Of a stretch of 7,558 nucleotides of DNA, positions 1-6,032 are shown in pieces. Source of the DNA: Onstottus_A sp049273835 (GTDB lineage: Bacteria > Acidobacteriota > Blastocatellia > UBA7656); NCBI GenBank assembly GCA_049273835.1, contig JBASRM010000143.1, forward strand, positions 1-7,558, read 5' to 3'. The notes under the pieces were generated by a model. That model saw nothing but the letters and a program-made list of their open reading frames with translations. It did not search any database and was not told the DNA's origin. A program made the position numbers and the translations under genes. Each line of letters opens with the position of its first letter. The stretch's first letter is position 1.

Positions 1-7
1 AGCTCAT
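1..7 (-). CDS. start of a gene cut by the window edge
   Basis: Only the first codons (ATG AGC T..) of a possible minus-strand gene are present. The support is a well-placed Shine-Dalgarno sequence: AGGAG (plus positions 13-17) lies 5 nt before the ATG, inside TTTAATAGGAGACAGT. It would follow the DUF885 gene on the same strand after a gap of about 140 nt. Nothing can be said about its product. Confidence 0.4.
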
Positions 8-31
8 ACTGTCTCCTATTAAATGTCGACG

Positions 32-53
32 GCGGCTGTCTATGCCCAGCCGC
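32..53. repeat. 7-bp GC-rich inverted repeat (possible hairpin)
   Basis: GCGGCTG (32-38) and CAGCCGC (47-53) form a perfect 7-bp stem around an 8-nt loop. It sits between the end of the DUF885 gene and the start of the next minus-strand gene. No T-run follows it on the minus strand, so it is not a textbook intrinsic terminator. It could be a leader hairpin, a weak terminator or chance. The rest of the gap (8-148) shows nothing else I recognise. Confidence 0.25.
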
Positions 54-148
54 GCACCGACAGAATTCCTGTCAGGGGTCAGAACCGGTGGACCAATCTG
101 GTATCGAAGCGAAGTATCGCAGCTTGCAGGCCATGAGGATTGGGCTCC

Positions 149-1843
149 TCAATGCGACGCGAGCATACGCCTGACATCCTCAGGCAGCTCGCCCGTTAGT
201 TCCCATCGAAGCAGCGATGCGGGCACAAGACCGGCCGCATTAAACGAGTCCATAAATTGTTTCATACGGAAGCTATCCCCAAGCTGCTTCTTGCGCGCCG
301 CCATCAACATTTCGATCTGCTTCTTTCCGATAAGATAGCTCGTCCCGTAGCCAGGCTGCTGTAGATAGAGATGCTGCTCTGCGCGTACCAAACTTCCCTT
401 CAAACTAAGCCAACCACGCGGTGTGTTTTGCGAGGTGAACTCCGCTGCGTGTTCGAGCGTGAATTCGCCACTGGTCATCCGAAGGTCGCCTAATGCCCGC
501 GCCGCGCGTTCGGCGACTAAGATGTAAATCAACTCTCGCGACCGCGGCTTCGCTTCGAACATCCCAGCCTGCATCATCAGCTCTTCCCAGGCTGTGGCGT
601 GTCCCTCGGTGCGCGTGTTGAAGATATTGTATAGCAGCGGGCCTCGGCGGATCGGGTCCTCGTGAGGCTCATGTTCCATCTGCGCCAGGTCGAACCAGTG
701 ATACCCGTGGGTGCGCATCACTTCGGGGTCACGGTAATCGACTTCGCCGAAGAATTCGCGAGGACCCGGATTGAACTTGCCGATCTGCGCACGCAACGCC
801 GGATCCATGTAGTCTTTTACTGTCAGAATCTCCTTCGCTTTTAAGAAGGACATGTACTCGGTCACCGCGGCGTTGAACCGTCGTGTATGTTCGGTCTCGC
901 TTCCAACCACGGCCTGTTGCGGAAGGTTTTTGTTCTTTTCTTCTTCGAGCGCCAGGAAAGCATGAGCTCGCGCCAGCTCACTCTCCATCAGCGCGACCTC
1001 TTGCTGCCACGTATAAGGCACAAGCTGCACGTTCTTCAGGTACCAATCATAGTTCTCGACGCCGATCCCGGACTGGGCGGTCTTTGAAGGAGCCTGTGCT
1101 TCCAGCCACCCAACAAACTGATCCGTGGCTTCCTTCGCCAGCGCAATGTCAGACTTGATCTCCGCTGAGGTGTTGCCGATGAGGATCGCCAGACGAGCCA
1201 GGGATGAGCTCTGTTCTCTCACCTCCCTTGTTCCAAAGCCCCAAAGGTCTCTCCCGTTTCCTGTGAGATTCTTGCGAGCTTGTTCAAGGAGTTTTGGGAT
1301 AATGCGAAGAGCCGCGTGCATTTCAGCGGCACGTTCAGCGGCTAATGGAAATGTATATTTCCACGTTTCGACTGCGCCGTATGCGTGTGGGCCCTCCCGC
1401 GCTGGTTGGTCGCTCCGATCCAGGAAGACAGTCACATAAAAAGCGGGGTTGTTTGCCCACGGTTTGAGCACGCGATGGTCGAACTCGAGCCCGTTCATCT
1501 CGGCCCGCACGACATGCCCATCAACCTGCTGATTGATGGGCCAGCCGCTGGTATCGATAGCGGCGAGGCGGCGTTGATACGCAGCAAGTTCTCGATGCTG
1601 GGCGGACATCGCAGGCGCGGAATAATCCGGAACGCCGTCGATGAGCTTAGGCTGTTGAAACGCTCGCCATTCACCAAAAAGTTTCGTCAGATCCGCAAAC
1701 GAGGATTTCTTCTGTTGAGCCATGGCAGTAAACGAGGAAATGACAAGAGCAATCGCAAAGACCAACCTCAGCGATGACTGATTTGAGCACAGCTGCGTGA
1801 TCCGCACCAGCTCGTTGATGCTCGCGTGCCTCTTAGGTTTCAT
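149..1843 (-). CDS. exported DUF885 family protein
   Basis: 564 aa. The N-terminus is a signal peptide: a basic n-region, a hydrophobic core at about 25-40 (LRLVFAIALVISSFTA) and an AMA-QQ cleavage site near residue 42, so the mature protein is probably periplasmic or outside the cell. C-terminal motifs fit the DUF885 family as I know it: EGHATAWEEL near residue 413 (usually EGWALYAE) and PGYGTSYLIGK near 497, which is followed by a helical tail. Some members of the family are thought to be metal-dependent peptidase-like proteins; the substrate here is unknown. The HEAxPGHH metal motif that I associate with typical members is not visible: the equivalent stretch reads HEPHEDP near residue 391. 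The ATG at 1843 is preferred to a TTG 24 codons upstream because it is an ATG and leaves a normal signal peptide, although its Shine-Dalgarno sequence is weak. The stop is TGA at 149. Confidence 0.85.
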   Translation of the reverse strand: MKPKRHASINELVRITQLCSNQSSLRLVFAIALVISSFTAMAQQKKSSFADLTKLFGEWRAFQQPKLIDGVPDYSAPAMSAQHRELAAYQRRLAAIDTSGWPINQQVDGHVVRAEMNGLEFDHRVLKPWANNPAFYVTVFLDRSDQPAREGPHAYGAVETWKYTFPLAAERAAEMHAALRIIPKLLEQARKNLTGNGRDLWGFGTREVREQSSSLARLAILIGNTSAEIKSDIALAKEATDQFVGWLEAQAPSKTAQSGIGVENYDWYLKNVQLVPYTWQQEVALMESELARAHAFLALEEEKNKNLPQQAVVGSETEHTRRFNAAVTEYMSFLKAKEILTVKDYMDPALRAQIGKFNPGPREFFGEVDYRDPEVMRTHGYHWFDLAQMEHEPHEDPIRRGPLLYNIFNTRTEGHATAWEELMMQAGMFEAKPRSRELIYILVAERAARALGDLRMTSGEFTLEHAAEFTSQNTPRGWLSLKGSLVRAEQHLYLQQPGYGTSYLIGKKQIEMLMAARKKQLGDSFRMKQFMDSFNAAGLVPASLLRWELTGELPEDVRRMLASH

Positions 1844-1902
1844 GGAGCCTAGTGTGATGCGTGTCTTCAACTTTGTGCAAATTCGATTCGTGGTGCCGGG
1901 CC

Positions 1903-1918
1903 TGCAATTCTGCAATTC
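1903..1918. repeat. tandem duplication of an 8-bp unit
   Basis: TGCAATTC occurs twice in a row and is followed by a further TG. It lies in the 138-nt gap between the antitoxin stop and the DUF885 start, about 60-75 nt upstream of the ATG. It may be simple slippage. I see no convincing promoter hexamers in this gap. Confidence 0.4.
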
Positions 1919-1981
1919 TGATACATAGTCACTGGCAATTACTTTGATTTATTGGTGAGACCGACGGCGGGCCTTTAGGAG

Positions 1982-2254
1982 TCACGCGACATCGAGCAAT
2001 GCTTTTGGATTGCGCTCAGCGATCAAAAGTAGTGTGCGAGCCGCGCCTGACGGGGCTCGCCGGCCTTGCTCCCAGTCCTGTAGTGTTCGTATCGATACTC
2101 CAAGCAATGTTGCAAAACGATCTTGAGAAAGCCCAGTCTTTTCGCGAATGCTCGCGACGCTCGGAAGGTTCACAACGCGTCCGTGGCGACCGCTCTTGAT
2201 CTCTCGTAGGCCCTCCAGAATCTCGCGGCCGATGTTCCTTTTCCCCTTAGCCAT
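1982..2254 (-). CDS. XRE-family antitoxin (HigA/NadS-like)
   Basis: 90 aa. The C-terminal half is an XRE helix-turn-helix: SVASIREKTGLSQDRFATLLG then VSIRTLQDWEQGRRAPSG, residues about 32-70. It is followed by the ARTLLLIAERNP tail typical of NadS/HigA-2-type antitoxins. The expected role is to bind and neutralise the RelE/HigB-type toxin encoded just upstream and to repress the shared promoter. The start is the ATG at 2254. It has a strong Shine-Dalgarno sequence, GGGAGGAG (plus 2262-2269), about 7 nt upstream, and overlaps the toxin stop by 8 nt (ATGGCTAA), so the genes are translationally coupled. Longer in-frame starts upstream lie inside the toxin gene and are unlikely. The gene is intact although its partner toxin is frameshifted, so today it may act only as a DNA-binding repressor. 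Confidence 0.85.
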   Translation of the reverse strand: MAKGKRNIGREILEGLREIKSGRHGRVVNLPSVASIREKTGLSQDRFATLLGVSIRTLQDWEQGRRAPSGAARTLLLIAERNPKALLDVA

Positions 2255-2569
2255 TCTCAATCTCCTCCCGAATCTGTCGAAGGACATGCGCCGGAGTGTC
2301 TTCAATGACATTCTTCGGATACATAGTCAGCATCCAGATCACACCGTCGACACGCTCCAAATAATAGATGACGCGGTAGCCGCCTCGCTTGCCTCGACCG
2401 GTTGCCCGCCAACGAAGTTTGCGAACTCCGCCAGTGCCCGGAATGACAGGACCACTTTCCGGCGCGCCTGCAGGAAACCACTGAAGCTCGCTACTGGTCG
2501 TCGGTCAGATACTCCTGGGCAATATTACTAAGAGTGAGTGAAAAGCTTCGTCTCTATGAAGCTGAACAC
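2247..2569 (-). pseudogene. RelE/HigB-family toxin, broken by two frameshifts
   Basis: No single frame is open, but three overlapping minus-strand frames joined together give a full RelE/HigB-2-type toxin of about 107 aa. Frame 1 from GTG at 2569 gives VFSFIETKLFTH and stops at TAG 2530-2528. Frame 2 gives SNIAQEYLTDDQ and stops at TAG 2493-2491. Frame 3 gives SELQWFPAGAPESGPVIPGT, then a GRGKRGGYRVIYYL motif and LTMYPKN, ending IEENG-like at TAA 2249-2247 inside the antitoxin start. The family is an mRNA interferase: GxGKRGGxRVIYY and the final Y-x-K-N are its usual core. Each shift is +1 (or -2). The first lies in a tandem ACTCACTC, and removing one ACTC copy restores the frame; the second lies at CAG-T-AGC. 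The gene is probably inactive unless these are sequencing errors. Confidence 0.8.
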
Positions 2570-2575
2570 TTCTTA

Positions 2576-2603
2576 AGTGTACGGCAATGCCGTATGTAGT
2601 CAA
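2576..2603 (-). promoter_or_regulatory. candidate toxin-antitoxin promoter with operator palindrome
   Basis: On the minus strand TTGACT (plus 2598-2603) and TACACT (plus 2576-2581) are spaced 16 nt and resemble sigma70 -35 and -10 boxes (5/6 and 4/6). Between them, overlapping the -10, is a perfect inverted repeat TACGGC-AAT-GCCGTA (2580-2594). It lies directly upstream of the toxin GTG at 2569, as expected of the autoregulatory operator bound by HigA-type antitoxins. The predicted transcript would start within a few nt of the GTG, suggesting a leaderless message. The palindrome is seen; its role is inferred. Confidence 0.5.
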
Positions 2604-2703
2604 GTGCGACGGATCGTCGGTCTGCGGTGCATTTGACGGCTTTGTTTATGAACCCCAACCTCTACTGAAGTATGGTCAGTGGCTCTTCCAAAACTCTAAG
2701 TAG
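2587..2703 (+). CDS. possible 38-aa ORF, doubtful
   Basis: A plus-strand frame from ATG 2587 to TAG 2701-2703 reads MPYVVKCDGSSVCGAF and ends GQWLFQNSK. Its composition is protein-like, with two cysteines, but it starts inside the operator palindrome, has no Shine-Dalgarno sequence and resembles no family I know. It is listed because it is the only open frame of any note between the toxin promoter and the small membrane gene. It may be chance or a relic of an older gene. Confidence 0.12.
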   Translation: MPYVVKCDGSSVCGAFDGFVYEPQPLLKYGQWLFQNSK

Positions 2704-2739
2704 GCTTGATCCGCTATACCAAGTGTCCTTATCGCGTCC

Positions 2740-2946
2740 TTACCTATTAGACTTCTGAGTGGATGACTTTCTCTTTTTCGTTACCAAATACCGAATCGAA
2801 ATTATTGAGAACATTAAAAGTGTGACAAGCACTCTCGCGCGGAGAGACTCACCGAATACAAGAATCCCGATCCAATAGAGGACGAAGATTCCTAGCGCGA
2901 TACGGTCTCGTAATCCGTGTTTCTCCCCGAAAAGAAAGAAAATCAT
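2740..2946 (-). CDS. small two-helix membrane protein, unknown function
   Basis: 68 aa from ATG 2946 to TAA 2740. Two hydrophobic segments are clear: residues about 16-32 (RIALGIFVLYWIGILVF) and 38-54 (RVLVTLLMFSIISIRYL), separated by a short GESLRA turn. The tail is strongly basic (TKKRKSSTQKSNR), and positive charge on both ends predicts a hairpin with N- and C-termini in the cytoplasm. The Shine-Dalgarno sequence is weak (GATGAAG). The DNA is AT-richer than its neighbours. I do not recognise a family. The hydrophobicity pattern argues for a real gene, but length alone would not, and no partner is evident. Confidence 0.4.
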   Translation of the reverse strand: MIFFLFGEKHGLRDRIALGIFVLYWIGILVFGESLRARVLVTLLMFSIISIRYLVTKKRKSSTQKSNR

Positions 2947-3376
2947 CAGTCTTCATCCACACGTCCAGTAAATCCGTGTAGCGCCTCATGATATCGTGTT
3001 GGCAGGCAGCACCAAAAGAATGCAGCTTTCTATGAACCTGCTGCTGCTGCAAGCGGCACGCGAGCGTACAGTTCTCTGAAAGGAGAACCTGGGAAAGTTG
3101 TCCCGCCGATGCTGACCCTTCTTTCCTTTTCTTTTTTGTTGACCACACTTGGCGTGGGGTGGATCAGTTGCCCTAGAGATCCCCCCCTTGAATTTCTAGG
3201 GTGTTTGACGTGATCAAGTGGCGGTTTTGGTGCTTTGACGAGGATTATGGCGAGTAGTTGCGGAGGGTGTGCGAGTCGGCTCGCAAAGGTTGCTACTCTC
3301 GGCATATGGGTGACCGCGGCGGGGTTAGAGGAACGGTTGGATTTACATCCTAGAGGTCCGATCTTATCGCTAAGGA
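2947..3376. other. gene-free stretch of about 430 bp
   Basis: No frame here looks like a protein I would defend. The stretch holds a polypyrimidine run (about 3116-3140), a run of seven C (3181-3187) and the inverted repeat at 3171-3201 listed separately. It separates the HEAT gene from the small membrane gene, so it probably contains the 3' end of one transcript and the promoter of the next, though I cannot point to either with confidence. Confidence 0.4.
3171..3201. repeat. inverted repeat CCCTAGA / TCTAGGG
   Basis: CCCTAGA (3171-3177) and TCTAGGG (3195-3201) are perfectly complementary, with two further pairs after one mismatch. The loop between the 7-bp arms is 17 nt and includes a run of C. 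It lies about 180 nt downstream of the HEAT gene stop on the minus strand. There is no T-run next to it, so a protein-binding site is as likely as a terminator. Confidence 0.3.
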
Positions 3377-4258
3377 TTAGCGCTGGAGACGAACCGAGGA
3401 GTCCTTGGGAGCGAGAAGCCGCTGGATCGCCTCTGCAACATAGCCTCGCTCCGCGCCCGTCGAGTGAGACCTCGCCTCGGGCTGCAAGAGTTTCTCGAGC
3501 ACCGGAAGAGCCCGCAAGTCCCCGATCTCTCCCAACACCCGTGCGGCCCTGGCCCTGACCTGTGCGACTCGCTCCGCAACAAGGCCTGGCCTCCGTTCTC
3601 CATCAGGCTCCGATCTAATGTATGGCAACACCCACGCGCGAGCCTCCGCTGTCTCTATCGCCTCTATGAGTCTCGGAACAGCCGGAGAACCGATTCTGGC
3701 CAGCGCCTTCATCTCACCGCTAAAGTTAGCCAGTCTCGTATAGAATTCGCGGTTCTCCATTATCTGTATGAGAAGATGCACAGCTTGTTCATCTCCAATC
3801 AGCCCCAGCACATCGAAGACATTCTCGCCCAGTCTCCAAGCAAATTCAGCAGACAGATCCGTCGACAAAGGGAGCCTCTCCCGGTAGCTGTCCGAGCGGC
3901 CGAAATACTTCTGTATGAGTTTCGCGACATTCTCGGTGCTGCCGTCCGGAGACGGCGAGTTAGGGTTATCCCGCACGTCTTCGAGAACCGGCAGGTCCCG
4001 AAGAAGTTGTAGAAGCTGAGGCACGGCGAATGTGCCGGCACCGAGAAGCCGTTGTTTCGCAGCCTCCCGCTCCGCGTGAACGGAGGAAAAGAGGCCCCTG
4101 ATTGCCACGGTGACTCCGTCTTCTTCAGCGATTGTTTGAGCGTGGTGCTTTGGACAGACGACTCCGATCCCAATCAACAGAATCGCCCCTATTCGAGTGA
4201 GATGCGGGGACTGTCTTACAGCGTGATGTGGCGGATTAATCGACAAGCAACGAGCCAT
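3377..4258 (-). CDS. exported HEAT-repeat protein
   Basis: 293 aa. A long basic n-region is followed by a hydrophobic segment at 23-35 (IGAILLIGIGVVC) and a likely cleavage after HHA (residue 40), so the protein is predicted to be exported. The rest is helical HEAT/armadillo-like repeats: about 47-90 (ending FAVPQLLQLLRDL), 140-168 (FDVLGLIGDEQAVHLLIQIM), 183-205 (ALARIGSPAVPRLIEAIE) and 235-258 (RARAARVLGEIGDLRALPVL). Such repeats form protein-binding solenoids; no catalytic residues are visible. The start ATG 4258 is 14 nt after the RHS-tip stop, and its GAGAGG Shine-Dalgarno overlaps that stop, which implies translational coupling. A GTG at 4297 would overlap the RHS gene and is less likely. 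Its position directly after an RHS tip is where an immunity gene would lie, but that role is only an inference. Confidence 0.75.
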   Translation of the reverse strand: MARCLSINPPHHAVRQSPHLTRIGAILLIGIGVVCPKHHAQTIAEEDGVTVAIRGLFSSVHAEREAAKQRLLGAGTFAVPQLLQLLRDLPVLEDVRDNPNSPSPDGSTENVAKLIQKYFGRSDSYRERLPLSTDLSAEFAWRLGENVFDVLGLIGDEQAVHLLIQIMENREFYTRLANFSGEMKALARIGSPAVPRLIEAIETAEARAWVLPYIRSEPDGERRPGLVAERVAQVRARAARVLGEIGDLRALPVLEKLLQPEARSHSTGAERGYVAEAIQRLLAPKDSSVRLQR

Positions 4259-4272
4259 AATGGTGTAACCTC

Positions 4273-5187
4273 TCAAGGCGTTTCCAGAGCAAACCACGAC
4301 GCCTGCGAATTGTCTATTGTAAGGCTTAAGAACAGCGTCTTGCTACACGACCTGTTGCCCTTCGTGGCTGTGATATTGATAAGAAACTGGATCCGTGCGC
4401 TAATCACTTTATAGGTGGCATTGCCAGGGCCAGGTTGCTTTGTTGCAAAGCTCGGTGCGTCAAACCAGAGGCTGCCGGCTGGCGTCCATTGTCTTTCGTT
4501 CTCGTCTGGATTGTCGGCAGGCGCTTGCTGAAAAAAGTCCCTCTCTCTCGTCCGACCGTCTCCCAGGTCGATCGTAAACCGCCCACTGGCCGTTGTGAAC
4601 TGGTTGAATATCCAACCGGCCTGATCTATCGGTGCTATGGGCACTAATACCTCGAAATAGTAGAACCAACGAGGTGTTTTATCAGAACTGATGCCTCCTC
4701 CGTGATTTCTTGTGTTTGGGCCAAAGTTTGGCACGCGATCAACCGCTGGCCAAGTCCCCACGTGCGCCCCGGTCAGAAAGAGCTGAATGTTGCAAGGCTG
4801 CACCGGCTCTGGGTCAGGTTCAGGCTCAGGCAGAAACGGTAGAGCGATCGGCAAGATACAAAGGAAGTCCCTGCTAAGTTCCAAGCCGTCGAGAATGACC
4901 ACTGGGCCGAAAGGATCACACGGGTTATCAGAGAATCCGCCAAAGAGTCCTAAAGGGTCCTTCTGATTGATGGGATCGCCTGTTGTGTAACTGTAACGAT
5001 TCCAGGTTTCGGGCGACTCCTTCTTAGCTGCTGACGCAAGAGGATCGGTCCGGTTAAATCGGCCTACGCTTTCCGAGTATTGCCTGTTGACCGCGTAATC
5101 CGTACCAACTTCAGTGTCCCGCTCATAATCCGAAAGACTAGAAAAGCAGCGACCTTGTCGTGGAACTCGCTCAAGATTAGCGCGCAA
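4273..5187 (-). CDS. RHS-repeat core C-terminus with variable tail, N-terminally truncated
   Basis: 304 codons from a TTG at 5187. Residues about 19-81 are the end of the RHS-repeat-associated core: DYERDTEVGTDYAVNRQY, VGRFNRTDPL, ETWNRYSYTTGDPINQKDPLGL. In full RHS proteins this core is the shell-closing, self-cleaving part of a protein of 1000 aa or more. After DPLG comes a variable tail of about 220 residues with a hydrophobic patch, an acidic-proline linker (PEPEPDPEP, 120-128) and an apparently beta-rich end (TPRWFYYFEVLVPI, ARIQFLINITAT, TLFLSLTIDN). I do not recognise this tail as any known toxin. A stop lies three codons upstream of the TTG, and there is no ATG codon anywhere in the frame, so this is most likely the orphan tip of a lost RHS gene. 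Whether it is expressed is unknown. Confidence 0.7.
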   Translation of the reverse strand: MRANLERVPRQGRCFSSLSDYERDTEVGTDYAVNRQYSESVGRFNRTDPLASAAKKESPETWNRYSYTTGDPINQKDPLGLFGGFSDNPCDPFGPVVILDGLELSRDFLCILPIALPFLPEPEPDPEPVQPCNIQLFLTGAHVGTWPAVDRVPNFGPNTRNHGGGISSDKTPRWFYYFEVLVPIAPIDQAGWIFNQFTTASGRFTIDLGDGRTRERDFFQQAPADNPDENERQWTPAGSLWFDAPSFATKQPGPGNATYKVISARIQFLINITATKGNRSCSKTLFLSLTIDNSQASWFALETP

Positions 5188-5218
5188 ATCGATTTATGCT
5201 GCGATGTGAGAAACGCAA

Positions 5219-5620
5219 TTAGCGGTGGTTTTGTTTTTCGAACTCCAAAGCGTGTTTTAAAGACGATGATTCTACCGAATACAATGTAGCCCTATCTGAC
5301 CAAATCACACCCGCGACGGTCTTTTGGGGAAGCTTTGTGCGGGATAACACCAGTACCCTCTCTCCGACGCGCTGCCCATCCTTATCGAGGTTTACGGCTC
5401 TTTCGATTATTCTGGCGGCCTTCCTTATCCGTCTCATCAGCGCGTTGTTGGCACTAGCAGCAGAGCGGTGCTTTTCGACAGTAAACAATACACCCACTCC
5501 ATCATCTGAAACATAGCTGTTATATGAAACTCTGGTGCCATCAGGTCCGTGGTTGCTAGAGAATAGCTGAGGTTCGAAGTGTACTTCTTGTTCGGTAAGA
5601 TCTTGAGGAATGAAGGTCTT
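5219..5620 (-). CDS. hypothetical protein, 5' end lost at the IS boundary
   Basis: The frame reads out of the left IS inverted repeat and stops at TAA 5219. The native part is 133 residues, from PKTFIPQDLTEQEV to HALEFEKQNHR. Features: VSYNSYVSDDGVGVLFTVEK, a helical stretch SAASANNALMRRIRKAARIIERA (listed in part), DKDGQRVGERVLVLS and VIWSDRATLYSVESSSLKHA. This looks like a folded alpha/beta domain but I do not recognise a family. An in-frame TTG at 5635 lies inside the IS and would only give an artificial start (LGCTPK). It ends 31 nt before the TTG of the RHS tip on the same strand, so both may have belonged to one locus. The original start and any signal peptide are missing. Confidence 0.6.
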   Translation of the reverse strand, partial: KTFIPQDLTEQEVHFEPQLFSSNHGPDGTRVSYNSYVSDDGVGVLFTVEKHRSAASANNALMRRIRKAARIIERAVNLDKDGQRVGERVLVLSRTKLPQKTVAGVIWSDRATLYSVESSSLKHALEFEKQNHR

Positions 5621-5658
5621 TGGAGTGCACCCCAAAAATGAGACAACCAGTTAAGCCC
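5621..5658 (+). repeat. left terminal inverted repeat of the IS
   Basis: 30 of 38 positions match the right repeat read inwards. The conserved blocks are GTGCACCCC, TGAGACAA and AGTTAAG. The repeat also supplies the out-reading LGCTP codons at the head of the truncated left-hand gene. Confidence 0.88.
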
Positions 5659-5672
5659 CGGTTTAAACTGGG
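5657..5672 (+). promoter_or_regulatory. small hairpin ahead of the orfA ribosome-binding site
   Basis: CCCGG-TTTAAA-CTGGG can form a 5-bp stem (one G-U pair) 3 nt before the GGAGG of orfA. Some IS elements use such hairpins to limit translation from read-through transcripts. The structure is seen on paper only, and the stem is short. Confidence 0.25.
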
Positions 5673-5684
5673 ACTGGAGGATTT

Positions 5685-6032
5685 ATGGGAATGTCTCGAA
5701 GGGTGTTCACTCGGGAGTTCAAGGTGGCCGCTGTTAATGAGTTGAAATCGGGTAAGCCGCTGGGGTTCGTAGCGCGGCGGTTGGAGGTGAGCGCCAACAC
5801 GCTGAGCCGCTGGCGGCGCGAGTTGGAGAAGCAACCCACCAAAGCGTTTTCCGGGCAGGGCAAACGAATGCTTGCTGACAGCCGCGAAGCCGAGCTGGAG
5901 CGCAAGATCGGCCAGCAGTCGATGGAGATCGACTTCTTAAAAAAACTGTTGCGGAGTTTCGAGGAGCAACAGGAACTCGGCAATGGAAGCGGACCATCTA
6001 CGAGAAGGTCAGCGAAGAAAACAAAACGATAA
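5685..6032 (+). CDS. IS3-family transposase OrfA
   Basis: 115 aa. Residues 5-50 form the HTH_Tnp_1-type helix-turn-helix (FTREFKVAAVNELKSG, LGFVARRLEVSANTLSRWRR), which binds the IS ends. Residues about 66-95 (SREAELERKIGQQSMEIDFLKKLL) are the leucine-zipper-like coiled coil used for multimerisation with OrfAB. GGAGG at 5676-5680 lies 4 nt before ATG 5685 and 10 nt before the in-frame ATG 5691, so either may be the true start. At codons 86-87 (AAA AAA) ribosomes are expected to slip -1 into orfB. Unslipped translation continues to TAA 6030-6032 and makes the short regulatory OrfA, whose last residues (GNGSGPSTRRSAKKTKR) are basic. Confidence 0.92.
   Translation: MGMSRRVFTREFKVAAVNELKSGKPLGFVARRLEVSANTLSRWRRELEKQPTKAFSGQGKRMLADSREAELERKIGQQSMEIDFLKKLLRSFEEQQELGNGSGPSTRRSAKKTKR
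5924..5978 (+). promoter_or_regulatory. programmed -1 frameshift signal (SD-like, A7, pseudoknot)
   Basis: The slippery run A AAA AAA (5939-5945, after TTA) sits where the orfA (frame 0) and orfB (-1) frames overlap. An SD-like GGAG (5924-5927) lies 11 nt upstream, the position where such boxes stimulate -1 slippage in IS911 and dnaX. Downstream, CTGTTGC (5946-5952) pairs with GCAACAG (5966-5972), and loop bases GAGTT (5954-5958) pair with AACTC (5974-5978), giving an H-type pseudoknot geometry. The stem begins directly after the A-run, closer than the usual 5-8 nt, so the knot is less certain than the slip site. Confidence 0.72.

Noticed and set aside
883..1777. Several plus-strand frames opposite the DUF885 gene
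   Set aside because: They are mirror frames of a well-supported gene, rich in Arg, Ser and Pro, with no domain and no ribosome-binding site.
2493..2530. Programmed ribosomal frameshifting as an explanation for the split toxin
   Set aside because: Two separate +1 shifts would be needed and neither site has a known slippery or stalling sequence. Decay or sequencing error is simpler.
2148..2531. 127-aa plus-strand frame opposite the toxin-antitoxin genes
   Set aside because: It is antisense to the HTH antitoxin and the reconstructed toxin, and its translation shows no family-like pattern.
2849..3148. 99-aa minus-strand frame overlapping the small membrane gene
   Set aside because: It has biased composition (polyQ, basic runs), no domain, and competes with the more protein-like two-helix frame.
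3235..4012. Plus-strand frames opposite the HEAT gene
   Set aside because: They are shadows of the HEAT-repeat coding strand; the repeats and signal peptide make the minus strand clearly coding.
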